A DNA stretch of 64,000 bases from Solitalea longa (GTDB taxonomy: Bacteria > Bacteroidota > Bacteroidia > Sphingobacteriales > Sphingobacteriaceae): contig NZ_PQVF01000008.1 in the NCBI RefSeq assembly GCF_002920915.1, forward strand, positions 1 through 64,000, written 5' to 3'. The notes beneath the pieces are model-generated. The model did no database searches and was not told the origin of the DNA. It saw only the letters and a program-made list of their open reading frames with translations. The first letter of the stretch is position 1. The number at the start of each line of letters is the position of its first letter. Below are positions 35,347-43,998 of the stretch, piece after piece. The position numbers were made by a program, and so were the translations under genes.

Positions 35347-36759
35347 TTATTTTAACAGATCAAGCACTTTCCACATCTTCTCCCTCATTTCGCGGGGACT
35401 TCCGCTAAAGTTATTTACAATGAAAACAAATGTGTACGTATTTCCATCTTTAGAATCGGCATAACCGGCATAAGAACGAACACCGTTTATATAGCCGTCT
35501 TTCATTTTTAAACCATTAGCTTCAGGTAAAGAGTTATAAAAGCTTTTAAACCATTGTTGATTACGGGCATAATTAAGCACCCGAGCCATAGCGCTGCTAG
35601 TTATTCGATTGGCTGGAGAAAGACCACTACCATCATTTATATTTATTGAATTCTTATCAATTCCCTGTTTGTTCCAATGATCCAGTACTTGCTCAATTCC
35701 ATTGTTGGTGGTAGCAGTTTTCCCCTTCTCTTTGGCAATCGTTTTCAACAGTTGTTCTCCGTAAAGATTAATACTCTTTTTATTGAACCAATACACTATT
35801 TCGCTCATTTTCGGCGATTGAATATCAACCAAAGTTTTTGTCAGTGCCGGAATCGTTTTATTTTCCAAAGTTAATCTGCGTGCGGTGGTGATCTCTACTT
35901 TGAGTCCATTCTCTTGCGCCAAAGCGTTCTTAATTTGGCTGGCACATTCAAAAGCCGGATCGGGAACAGCTGCCGAAACCGTTATATTCTGTTCATCAAT
36001 CCCTACTTCACCCCTTATATAACCGGTTGTGGTATAAGGTGCCATGAAGACATAAGCCTCATCTCCTGTACCTCGCGGGCCGGTTATTAATTCATTTTTC
36101 AAACTCAAATAAGGCATTGAAGGTTTAGTGGAGATGATCTTCACTGAATCACCCAACGCCTTTCCCGGTTTTAAATTAATATCGAATTGATTTTCCCGCC
36201 AGGTAAGTGCTGATGTTCCTGCACCATAATAATTGCCTATATCCTGCCAGATCCATCCATCGGGTAATGACTGCGAGGAAAAAGCACTATCATCGGCAAT
36301 CAAAGCTCCATCTATCTTTTTTATACCGGCAAATTTTACGGCATTGCAAAGGTTATTCAATACGAGGTTTTCTTTCGTTTGCTCATAACGCCAGGTAGCC
36401 AAAGTAGGATCGCCATTTCCTTTAATGATCAGATTTCCATGTAATACACCCTGATTATCAATGTATCCCGAATAACCAAATTGAGTTTTATAGGTATAAT
36501 CTGTGCCCAATAAACTAAAAGCACTGGCAGATGTAATTATTTTTAACGTTGAAGCTGTTGAAAGCCCAACATTTGCATTTAAAGCATACACCTCGGCTCC
36601 AGTTTTTGCATTCAATACCATTAAACTGATACTCGAATATTTAAGCTGAGGATCATTTTGCAAGTTGCTGATACTACCCGCTAAACGCTGTTTTAAAGTT
36701 TGAGAGAATACAGATATTGAAAAGCTCGAAAGGAGTAAAAGAAATAAGATTTTCTTCAT
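35347..36759 (-). CDS. dacB: D-alanyl-D-alanine carboxypeptidase/endopeptidase (PBP4, peptidase S13)
   Basis: The 470-residue protein has a signal peptide (KKILFLLLLSSFSISVFSQ) and the S13 layout. The active-site Ser and Lys are in GLSTASTLKIITSAS (SxxK = STLK). The large inserted domains follow, then the second motif SxN region in INDGSGLSPANR. At the third motif, usually KTG or KSG, this one reads KDGYINGVRSYAGYA. PBP4 enzymes trim peptidoglycan cross-links in the periplasm. The KDG variant should be compared with close relatives before inferring activity loss. Confidence 0.88.
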   Translation of the reverse strand: MKKILFLLLLSSFSISVFSQTLKQRLAGSISNLQNDPQLKYSSISLMVLNAKTGAEVYALNANVGLSTASTLKIITSASAFSLLGTDYTYKTQFGYSGYIDNQGVLHGNLIIKGNGDPTLATWRYEQTKENLVLNNLCNAVKFAGIKKIDGALIADDSAFSSQSLPDGWIWQDIGNYYGAGTSALTWRENQFDINLKPGKALGDSVKIISTKPSMPYLSLKNELITGPRGTGDEAYVFMAPYTTTGYIRGEVGIDEQNITVSAAVPDPAFECASQIKNALAQENGLKVEITTARRLTLENKTIPALTKTLVDIQSPKMSEIVYWFNKKSINLYGEQLLKTIAKEKGKTATTNNGIEQVLDHWNKQGIDKNSININDGSGLSPANRITSSAMARVLNYARNQQWFKSFYNSLPEANGLKMKDGYINGVRSYAGYADSKDGNTYTFVFIVNNFSGSPREMREKMWKVLDLLK

Positions 36760-36763
36760 GCAA

Positions 36764-37222
36764 TTAATTGGAGAATGATTGAATCCGGGTTCTTAACATA
36801 GTGGCAACATGCTTATCGATTGGAAAGGTAAGATCTTCGGGTTTTATTTTTGTTAAGGGTAGCCAGCGAAAACACTGAGCCAATTCTACCCTTTCTTCGA
36901 AATCAAAAGGCTTCTCAACAATGCGGATGTCAAGCGGAGATAAATTTTTAACGATATAATAAATACTGATCAATTGTCCACCACCAAACATCGACTCAAG
37001 GAAAAAATCGGTAGTATAAAAATGATCGATCACCTCTATCTCGCAGCCACATTCTTCCATAAACTCCCGTTTTAGTCCATCAATGGTACCTTCGCCAAAC
37101 TCAAGCCCACCTCCGGGAAACTTGGAAAACTCAATACCATATTCAAATTCGTCACTAACGAGCACTTCGCTGAATTCATTAATAAGAATGCCGTAAACAC
37201 GAATATTGAATTTTTTCTGCAT
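36764..37222 (-). CDS. Nudix hydrolase
   Basis: The start is placed at ATG 37222 (MQKKFNIRVYGILINEFSEVL); an upstream ATG at 37300 would add residues that do not fit the fold. The Nudix box is complete: G-x5-E-x7-REF-x-EE-x-G in GGLEFGEGTIDGLKREFMEE followed by CGCEIEV. Members hydrolyse nucleoside diphosphates linked to another moiety. The substrate is not clear. It lies 4 bp upstream of the PBP4 gene, so they may be cotranscribed, though no functional link is known. Confidence 0.88.
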   Translation of the reverse strand: MQKKFNIRVYGILINEFSEVLVSDEFEYGIEFSKFPGGGLEFGEGTIDGLKREFMEECGCEIEVIDHFYTTDFFLESMFGGGQLISIYYIVKNLSPLDIRIVEKPFDFEERVELAQCFRWLPLTKIKPEDLTFPIDKHVATMLRTRIQSFSN

Positions 37223-37593
37223 GTTGTTGAGATTTTGGTTAGATGACCGGACGAACAACTTTTCGTTATTAAATTCAATATTAGTAAAAGAAAATGCCAA
37301 TACATCCTTGAAACCGCAATTTATTTTAGTGTAATAAGATTGTTAATACCGCTGGTGTCTTTGGATTTCTTTTGACTGGCAAAGTTTTCCGGAGATTCCC
37401 GGTATTCCTTAGAAGAGGTTCTAACTAATTGTTTATTTACAATTTGATTAAAGCAAACAATTTAATTTACAAAATTCACAACAATACAATGATTAATTTA
37501 AAATTACAACAACCAACTGATTGTAAAAATAAAAATATGAACAAGTAGCATTCATAATTTTGTATATATTTGCAAACAAAGGATAATTAGAAA
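37223..37593. other. Divergent intergenic region, Nudix / aminotransferase
   Basis: This 371-bp AT-rich gap must hold promoters for both directions. TATATTTG at 37565-37572 matches the Bacteroidota -7 element TAnnTTTG, 21 bases before the aminotransferase ATG. No TTTG is found at the expected -33 position. No RNA gene or ORF was recognised in the rest. Confidence 0.5.
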
Positions 37594-38790
37594 ATGAGTA
37601 TACAACTGGCAGACCGTATAAACCGACTTGAAGAATCGGCTACGCTATTGATGTCGAAAAAATCGCGCGAACTGGCATCACAAGGTATTGATGTTATTAA
37701 TTTAAGTTTAGGAGAGCCTGATTTTACTACGCCTAAGCACATTTGTGATGCGGCGAAGAATGCATTAGATCAAGGTTATACCTATTATACTCCTGTTGCA
37801 GGTTATTTAGACCTTCGCCAGGCAATTTCTGCCAAGTTAAAGCGTGAGAATGATTTAGATTATTCGGCCGATCAGATCGTAGTTTCAACCGGTGCCAAAC
37901 AATCATTATCTAATACTATTTTAGCTTTGATCAATCCGGGTGATGAAGTGATCATCCCTACACCATACTGGGTTTCCTATTCAGAAATGGTAAAAATGGC
38001 TGAAGGTAAAAGTGTGTTCATTCCTGCTTCGATTGACTGCAATTTCAAAATTACACCAGATCAGTTAGAAGCTGCTATTACACCGAAATCAAAACTTTTC
38101 ATGTTCTCTTCTCCTTCAAACCCAACTGGTGCGGTTTACAGCAAGGAAGAATTGGCTGCATTAGTTAAGGTATTCGAAAAACATCCACAGATCTATATTC
38201 TTTCTGATGAAATTTACGAACATATCAATTTTGGCAGCAAACATGCCAGCATTGCTTCGTTTGAAAGCGTAAAGGACCGCGTAATTATTATCAATGGTTT
38301 TTCAAAAGGCTTTGCCATGACCGGCTGGCGTTTAGGCTACATGGCGGCTCCTAAAGCAATTGCAGCAGCTTGTGATAAATTACAAGGCCAGGTTACTTCT
38401 GGAACCTGTTCAATTGCCCAGCGCGCTGCATTAACGGCATTAACTACTGACATGGAACCAACTTACGAAATGCGTGAAGCATTCCGTAAACGTCGTGATA
38501 TTGTTTATAACTTATTGAAAGAAATGAATGGAGTTAAAGCCAATCTACCAGATGGTGCTTTTTACTTCTTCCCTGATGTAAGTTCATTTTTCGGCAAATC
38601 ATATAATGGAAAAGTGGTTAAAAACGCCGACGATTTAAGTATTATGCTGTTAACAGAAGCACACGTTTCAACAGTAAGTGGTGAATCATTTGGCGATCCT
38701 AATTCAATTCGTTTCTCATACGCTGCTTCTGAAACTAAATTGATTGAAGCCATGAAACGCATTGCCGCATTTCTTAATGAATTAAAATAA
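37594..38790 (+). CDS. aspC: Class I PLP aminotransferase, aspartate aminotransferase type
   Basis: The 398-residue enzyme has INLSLGEPDFTTPKHI, PTPYWVSY, FSSPSNPTGAVYSKEEL, LSDEIYEH and the PLP lysine in INGFSKGFAMTGWRLGYMAAP, with the substrate arginine in SIRFSYA. This matches the subgroup I-gamma aspartate aminotransferases of Bacteria. It interconverts aspartate and 2-oxoglutarate with oxaloacetate and glutamate in the cytoplasm. Specificity could also cover prephenate or kynurenine, so the gene symbol is a best match. Confidence 0.88.
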   Translation: MSIQLADRINRLEESATLLMSKKSRELASQGIDVINLSLGEPDFTTPKHICDAAKNALDQGYTYYTPVAGYLDLRQAISAKLKRENDLDYSADQIVVSTGAKQSLSNTILALINPGDEVIIPTPYWVSYSEMVKMAEGKSVFIPASIDCNFKITPDQLEAAITPKSKLFMFSSPSNPTGAVYSKEELAALVKVFEKHPQIYILSDEIYEHINFGSKHASIASFESVKDRVIIINGFSKGFAMTGWRLGYMAAPKAIAAACDKLQGQVTSGTCSIAQRAALTALTTDMEPTYEMREAFRKRRDIVYNLLKEMNGVKANLPDGAFYFFPDVSSFFGKSYNGKVVKNADDLSIMLLTEAHVSTVSGESFGDPNSIRFSYAASETKLIEAMKRIAAFLNELK

Positions 38791-38812
38791 AACCCCAATA
38801 AGTTTATTTTTT

Positions 38813-38845
38813 AAAACGCTATTCGTTAATTCGAATAGCGTTTTT
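38813..38845 (+). terminator. Terminator after the aminotransferase
   Basis: AAAACGCTATTCG (38813-38825) pairs with CGAATAGCGTTTT (38832-38844), followed by TTCATTTTT. The stem is perfect over 13 bp. Confidence 0.9.
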
Positions 38846-38885
38846 CATTTTTAAGATAGCGCCCTTATCATCTGCAACTACCCGA

Positions 38886-38920
38886 TAAAAAAACACCGAA
38901 TCCTAATAAAGGACCCGGTG
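38886..38920 (-). terminator. Terminator after the MacB-like permease gene
   Basis: On the minus strand CACCGGGTCC pairs with GGATTCGGTG around TTTATTA with one mismatch, followed by seven T (38887-38893). It lies 28 bp past the permease stop. Confidence 0.85.
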
Positions 38921-38947
38921 AACTATAGTTAATATAATATCGAAATC

Positions 38948-40198
38948 TTATTTTGATCGAATGGCCTCAACCGGATCAAGTCGGGAAGCTGTAAATGCAG
39001 GAATAAAGCCGGCCAGTGTTCCAATAACCAATGAAATTCCAACCCCCACCATTACATTTCCAGCATTAATAGTAAAATCGAATCCTATGAGTTGGGTTGC
39101 GGCAATACTGATGAGAAATACTAGCGCCATTCCTATAAATCCGCCTACCAAACATAAAGCAATAGCCTCAACTAAAAACTGAAGCAGGATAAAGAAATTC
39201 TTTGCTCCCAATGATTTTTGAATACCGATAATATGGGTACGTTCCTTTACCGAAACGAACATGATATTAGCGATTCCAAACCCTCCTACCAAGATTGAAA
39301 ATCCACCAATTATCCAGCCTGCCATATTCATTACCGCAAACAAGCCATCAATTTGATTAGCCAATACGGTGATCTTATTTACTGCAAAATCATCTTCCTG
39401 TTGTGGATTTAACCTGCGGATTGAGCGCATTAGACTCTTCAGTTCAGCTTCAACCTCTTCATTAGGAATGCCTGCTTTACCTTTAAGCATAATACGCGGA
39501 TCATTACGTTCATCTTTGGGATTTATGATGCTTTTTGCGAAGTTCAATGGAATATAAACACAGTTATCGTCTTCGGTAAAATTTAAGATCGAAGTTCCTT
39601 CTTTTTTCAGGACCCCAATCACCTGAGCTTTCATCGAACCAATTTTAATGGTCTTACCAATGGGATCTTCACCTTTAAAAATACCATCCGCAATACCATG
39701 ACCCACAATAGCAAGCGCCTTTCCGCTGTTAGTCTCGTTTTGTGTAAAATATCGACCCTGCTCAATTTCCAAGGTATATACCTTGTCCATGTCATAGGTT
39801 ACCCCTAACATATAAGCCCCTTCGGCCGAATTGCTTTTATATTTAATTGTTTTACCACCTGTTACTGTATAAAAAGCCGCCGCCTCTACAGTATTTACCT
39901 TTGGCATTAAAGAATTGTAGTCTTTTTCATCTACAGGTTTACGATTAATAAATTTCCACCAGGGGTAATCATCCTGAAACAGCATAGGCCATTTCTCAAT
40001 TACCAGCGTATTACTTCCAAGTTTATCAACACTTGCCCTAACATTACGTTTTAAGGCATCTACAGCAGTTAAAATGGAAATAATGGTTAAAATACCAATG
40101 GTAATACCCAACAACGAAAGGAAGGTACGAAGTTTGTTAGTCCTCAGTGCCTCAAAAGCAAAGGCAAAGCTTTCTTTGATTAAACGCAGATAGATCAT
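38948..40198 (-). CDS. ABC transporter permease, MacB/FtsX-like
   Basis: The 416-residue protein has one N-terminal helix (FLSLLGITIGILTIISILTA), a periplasmic MacB_PCD domain of about 230 residues (NVRASVDKLGSNTLVIEKW, KALAIVGHGIADGIFKGEDPIGKTI), and three C-terminal helices of the FtsX domain with the ERTHIIGIQKSLGAKNFFIL motif. The ATPase partner is not adjacent. Type VII ABC systems of this kind export peptides or drive lipoprotein or stress functions by mechanotransmission. The cargo is unknown. Confidence 0.9.
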   Translation of the reverse strand: MIYLRLIKESFAFAFEALRTNKLRTFLSLLGITIGILTIISILTAVDALKRNVRASVDKLGSNTLVIEKWPMLFQDDYPWWKFINRKPVDEKDYNSLMPKVNTVEAAAFYTVTGGKTIKYKSNSAEGAYMLGVTYDMDKVYTLEIEQGRYFTQNETNSGKALAIVGHGIADGIFKGEDPIGKTIKIGSMKAQVIGVLKKEGTSILNFTEDDNCVYIPLNFAKSIINPKDERNDPRIMLKGKAGIPNEEVEAELKSLMRSIRRLNPQQEDDFAVNKITVLANQIDGLFAVMNMAGWIIGGFSILVGGFGIANIMFVSVKERTHIIGIQKSLGAKNFFILLQFLVEAIALCLVGGFIGMALVFLISIAATQLIGFDFTINAGNVMVGVGISLVIGTLAGFIPAFTASRLDPVEAIRSK

Positions 40199-40319
40199 AC
40201 ACCAAATCTAATTAATTAACGATTGGTTGTATTTAAAACAATGTAAAATTTATGCTAAACCCTATCTGAAATAGTACAACAAAACCGCATTTACACAATA
40301 CTTTATAGGACTTTTTTTC

Positions 40320-40327
40320 TATCTTTG
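40320..40327 (+). promoter_or_regulatory. Candidate -7 promoter element for queA
   Basis: TATCTTTG matches the Bacteroidota TAnnTTTG element, 47 bases before the queA ATG. A clear -33 TTTG is not seen at the expected distance. Confidence 0.5.
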
Positions 40328-40374
40328 CCACATTTTACTAAAATCTATATTAATTAGACAACAATCATTATAAC

Positions 40375-41424
40375 ATGAAATTATCTCAATTTAGTTTCCA
40401 TTTACCTGAATCATTAGTTGCCCACAAACCCTCCGAAACTCGCGACGAAGCTCGTTTAATGGTGTTGCACAAAGACTCAGGAAAAATAGAGCACAAAATC
40501 TTTAAAGACGTTCTGGATTATTTTGATGATAAGGATGTTATGATTCTGAATAACACTAAAGTTTTCCCTGCCCGCATGTATGGCAATAAGGAAAAAACAG
40601 GTGCTCAAATTGAAGTGTTCTTACTTCGCGAACTTAATAAAGAAATGCGTTTATGGGATGTTTTGGTTGATCCAGCCCGTAAAATCCGTGTTGGTAATAA
40701 GCTTTATTTTGGCGACAACGACCTGTTAGTAGCCGAAGTTGTAGATAACACTACATCTCGTGGCCGCACCATCCGTTTCTTATTTGATGGTACCGACGAA
40801 GAATTCCGCGAAGCCATTGAAATTTTAGGCGAAACTCCTCTTCCAAAATATATCAAACGTAAAGCAACCGCTGAAGACAAAGAGCGTTACCAAACAGTGT
40901 TCGCTAAAAACGAAGGTGCTGTAGCAGCTCCAACTGCAGGTTTGCACTTTAGCCGCGAGCTATTGAAACGCCTTGAATTAAAAGGTGTTGATTTTGCAGA
41001 AGTAACTTTACACGTAGGTCTAGGAACTTTCCGTCCGGTTGAGGTTGAGGATTTGACCAAGCACAAAATGGATTCAGAGCATTTTATTATCGAGCAAAAA
41101 GATGCTGATATTGTTAACCATGCTTTGGAACAAAAAAGAAGAATTTGTGCAGTAGGAACCACATCAATGCGTGCTATTGAATCAGCTGTTTCGGCAGGCA
41201 GAACATTGAAAGCTGCTAACGATTGGACCAGCAAGTTCATTTTCCCTCCTTATGACTTTAGTATTGCTAATTGTATGATCACTAACTTCCACACTCCTGA
41301 ATCAACTTTATTGATGATGGTGGCTGCATTTGGTGGTTACGAACATATTATGAATGCGTATGAAGTGGCTGTAAAAGAAAAATATAATTTCTACAGCTAC
41401 GGAGATGCCATGTTGATCATATAG
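40375..41424 (+). CDS. queA: tRNA preQ1(34) S-adenosylmethionine ribosyltransferase-isomerase QueA
   Basis: The 349-residue enzyme starts [26 protein letters not shown] and has the QueA signatures [48 protein letters not shown], and [16 protein letters not shown]. It transfers the ribosyl part of SAM to preQ1 in tRNA anticodons, forming epoxyqueuosine. The length is standard. It is probably monocistronic, with a long repeat-built hairpin between it and ispD. Confidence 0.96.
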   Translation: MKLSQFSFHLPESLVAHKPSETRDEARLMVLHKDSGKIEHKIFKDVLDYFDDKDVMILNNTKVFPARMYGNKEKTGAQIEVFLLRELNKEMRLWDVLVDPARKIRVGNKLYFGDNDLLVAEVVDNTTSRGRTIRFLFDGTDEEFREAIEILGETPLPKYIKRKATAEDKERYQTVFAKNEGAVAAPTAGLHFSRELLKRLELKGVDFAEVTLHVGLGTFRPVEVEDLTKHKMDSEHFIIEQKDADIVNHALEQKRRICAVGTTSMRAIESAVSAGRTLKAANDWTSKFIFPPYDFSIANCMITNFHTPESTLLMMVAAFGGYEHIMNAYEVAVKEKYNFYSYGDAMLII

Positions 41425-41445
41425 AAAACAAGAAGTAAGATATAG

Positions 41446-41485
41446 GAGTTAAGAAGTAAGACCGATCACTTTTACTTCTTAACTC
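41446..41485 (+). terminator. Repeat-built hairpin between queA and ispD
   Basis: GAGTTAAGAAGTAA (41446-41459) is the exact reverse complement of TTACTTCTTAACTC (41472-41485). Additional AAGAAGTAAGATAT-like and CTTCTTACATCTTATATC copies flank it (41430-41443, 41509-41528), giving a nested structure. No long T run follows on the plus strand, so it may be a mobile hairpin element or an RNA stabiliser instead of a terminator. Confidence 0.55.
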
Positions 41486-41533
41486 TACTTATTTGAAATC
41501 ATGATTCTTGCTTCTTACATCTTATATCTTTAA

Positions 41534-42202
41534 ATGACGTATTACGCCATTATTGTTGCCGGAGGTACCGGGTCGCGTATGGGTGCTCAAATTCCCAAAC
41601 AATTTCTTGAGCTCAATGGAATACCCATTTTAATGCACAGCATTAAAGCGTTTTATCAATGGCCCCTGGTACCCAAAATTATCCTGGTAATGCATCCCGA
41701 CTTCCATGATCACTGGAAGAAACTTTGCGACGAACATAAATTCACCACTCCTCACACCTTGGTTCCAGGTGGAAAAACCCGTTTTCATTCTGTTAAAAAT
41801 GGGTTGGAGCATGTACAATCGCCTGGAGTTGTAGCTGTTCATGACGCGGTACGACCTTTGGTCAATCATCAATTTATCACTAACCTTTTCCAAAACGCGC
41901 AGCTTAACGGCAATGCTATTCCCGCTGTAAAATGCCGTGATTCAATACGTAAAGTTGAAAACAATACTTCCATAGCACTTAACCGAGAACATTATTACCT
42001 TGTTCAAACGCCTCAATGCTTCACTTCTGAAATGATCTTAAAAGCCTACGAACAGGATTTTAAAGAAGAGTTTACTGATGATGCCAGTGTTGTAGAAAAC
42101 ATGGGGGTAAAAATATTGCTTACTGACGGCGATTATAAGAACATAAAGATCACTTATCCCGAAGATCTTTTATTTGCTGAGGCTATCATTGGCCGATTGT
42201 AA
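41534..42202 (+). CDS. ispD: 2-C-methyl-D-erythritol 4-phosphate cytidylyltransferase IspD
   Basis: The 222-residue protein begins YYAIIVAGGTGSRMGAQIPKQF, the nucleotidyltransferase loop with the conserved Arg and Lys. It continues VPGGKTRFHSVKNGLE, VVAVHDAVRPLV and ALNREHYYLVQTPQCF, all IspD hallmarks. It makes CDP-methylerythritol from MEP and CTP in non-mevalonate isoprenoid synthesis. The length is normal. Confidence 0.95.
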   Translation: MTYYAIIVAGGTGSRMGAQIPKQFLELNGIPILMHSIKAFYQWPLVPKIILVMHPDFHDHWKKLCDEHKFTTPHTLVPGGKTRFHSVKNGLEHVQSPGVVAVHDAVRPLVNHQFITNLFQNAQLNGNAIPAVKCRDSIRKVENNTSIALNREHYYLVQTPQCFTSEMILKAYEQDFKEEFTDDASVVENMGVKILLTDGDYKNIKITYPEDLLFAEAIIGRL

Positions 42203-42284
42203 TTTTTATACAGCGGCTATTGCGAATCCGATATATTTAATAATTTCGCTTAAACGAAGCATATGCCTATGCTTTTAGCGTTTT

Positions 42285-43061
42285 ATGGATCCTAAAGAAA
42301 AAGAACTCTACCTTGCAATAATAATAGCCATTGTGCTATTCAGTATTATCATTATCTACTTTATTGTTTCACTTATTCTCTATCAGCGCCGTTTTATTGC
42401 CTTGCAAAAAGAACGGATCAATGCTGAAATCAACACCCTTGAAAATGAACGTAAACGGGTTGCCTCTGAATTGCATGACGGTATTGGGCCACTTATTTCG
42501 TCTGTAAAGCTCTATATAAATAGCCTGGATGTACCTAAGGATGATGATGAAATTGTGCAAAAGGCAGGACTTTATATAGATGATATTATGCAAAATATTA
42601 GGCAAATTTCAAACAATCTAATGCCTAATACATTGGTTCGAAAAGGCCTTCATGCTGCTATTGTTGAGTTTGTAGCCAAATCAGACAATCAGAATAATGT
42701 GAAGATCAACTACAGTTGCGAGACACCCGATTTATCGATTGATAAAGAAACGGAGATCAATGTTTTCCGGATCATTCAGGAAATCATCAATAATACAATT
42801 AAACATTCGGGAGCAACCCAATTGATGATAAAACTAAGTAAAGAAAACAAACAGTTGCTGCTTCAAACACGCGATAATGGAAAGGGATTCGATTTTGAGG
42901 CTATGAAAAACAAGGATGTAACCAGTACTGGTGGTTTGGGCTTGAAAAACCTGGAAAGTCGGGTTGAAGTTTTAGGAGGACATCTTTTTCATAAAAGTGA
43001 AGTAAATAAAGGTGTTGCATTCATTTTCGAAATCCCCATTAATCAAAAGGAAAATAACTAA
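42285..43061 (+). CDS. NarL-type sensor histidine kinase with minimal input domain
   Basis: The 258-residue protein has one N-terminal membrane helix (LAIIIAIVLFSIIIIYFIVSL) and almost no periplasmic part. A coiled segment leads to the HisKA_3 H-box in VASELHDGIGPLISSVK. The ATPase domain follows: IQEIINNTIKHSGA, RDNGKGFDF, TGGLGLKNLESRVEVLGG. With no sensor domain, it probably responds to a partner protein or membrane state. The response regulator starts 31 bp after its stop on the same strand. Confidence 0.9.
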   Translation: MDPKEKELYLAIIIAIVLFSIIIIYFIVSLILYQRRFIALQKERINAEINTLENERKRVASELHDGIGPLISSVKLYINSLDVPKDDDEIVQKAGLYIDDIMQNIRQISNNLMPNTLVRKGLHAAIVEFVAKSDNQNNVKINYSCETPDLSIDKETEINVFRIIQEIINNTIKHSGATQLMIKLSKENKQLLLQTRDNGKGFDFEAMKNKDVTSTGGLGLKNLESRVEVLGGHLFHKSEVNKGVAFIFEIPINQKENN

Positions 43062-43092
43062 TTTTATTTCTGATTACTATAACTACCTACCA

Positions 43093-43761
43093 ATGCTGGA
43101 TCAAGGAATAAAAATTATTATAGCTGATGATCATGAGATCTTCCGTGACGGACTAAGTTTGGTTCTAAAAAAGGAAAAAGATTTTAATTTGATTGAGCAG
43201 GCAATAAACGGCATCGACTTGATCAATAAAATTAACCTTCATCATCCCGATGTAGTACTTACTGATATAAAAATGCCGGGTATGGATGGAATTGAGGCTA
43301 CAAAGATCATTTCAGACAAGTTTCCTACTGTAAAGATCATTGCCTTATCCATGTTCGATGAGGATAATTTGATAGCCGATATGTTTGAAGCCGGAGCAAA
43401 AGGCTATCTGCTAAAAAATGCTCACAAAAATGAGATCATTGAAGCGATAAAAACTGTTTATGAAGATGGTAACTACTTCTGTGAGGCAGCCTCAATGAAA
43501 CTAGTTAAAATGCTGGCAAAAAGTAAACAGGCATCCAAACAACAACAGGTAGAATTCAATGACCGTGAACTTGATATAATAAAACTTATTTGTAAGCAAC
43601 TAACAGCCCTTGAAATTGCCGATAAAGTATTTTTGAGCAAACGTACTGTCGAAGGTTATCGCATGCGCATTTTGGAAAAAATGAATGTAAAAAACACCGC
43701 AGGTGTTGTGGTTTATGCCTTGCGAAATCAGCTTATTACCGAAGAAGAAATTCTGGATTAA
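43093..43761 (+). CDS. LuxR/NarL-family response regulator
   Basis: The start is placed at ATG 43093 (MLDQGIKIIIADDHEIFRDG); an upstream ATG at 43012 would overlap the kinase gene in another frame. The receiver domain has acidic DD in IIADDHEIF, the phosphoacceptor Asp in DVVLTDIKMPGMDGIEA, and the Lys in GAKGYLLKNAH. The C-terminal HTH reads LDIIKLICKQLTALEIADKVFLSKRTVEGYRMRILEKM. It is the cognate partner of the preceding kinase. Target genes unknown. Confidence 0.93.
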   Translation: MLDQGIKIIIADDHEIFRDGLSLVLKKEKDFNLIEQAINGIDLINKINLHHPDVVLTDIKMPGMDGIEATKIISDKFPTVKIIALSMFDEDNLIADMFEAGAKGYLLKNAHKNEIIEAIKTVYEDGNYFCEAASMKLVKMLAKSKQASKQQQVEFNDRELDIIKLICKQLTALEIADKVFLSKRTVEGYRMRILEKMNVKNTAGVVVYALRNQLITEEEILD

Positions 43762-43784
43762 TCCGAACCTGATAAAATTAGATT

Positions 43785-43819
43785 TAAGGCCGTTCTAAAA
43801 CAGAAGGGCCTTATTTTTT
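43785..43819 (+). terminator. Terminator of the two-component operon
   Basis: TAAGGCC (43785-43791) pairs with GGCCTTA (43807-43813), followed by TTTTTTG. It lies 24 bp past the response-regulator stop. Confidence 0.8.
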
Positions 43820-43998
43820 GAATTATTTCAACTGAAATTAACCCAAAACTACATTGCTATTATTAAACTTAAACAATCTAACAATCAATAACTTAAACGT
43901 AATTAATATTTTATATTATTTTAAATAGCTAAAATTATTTGCCAAATAAGCTAAAATTATTAGTCTTTATTATATTTGCAGCTGTATAGTTTTTAAGT

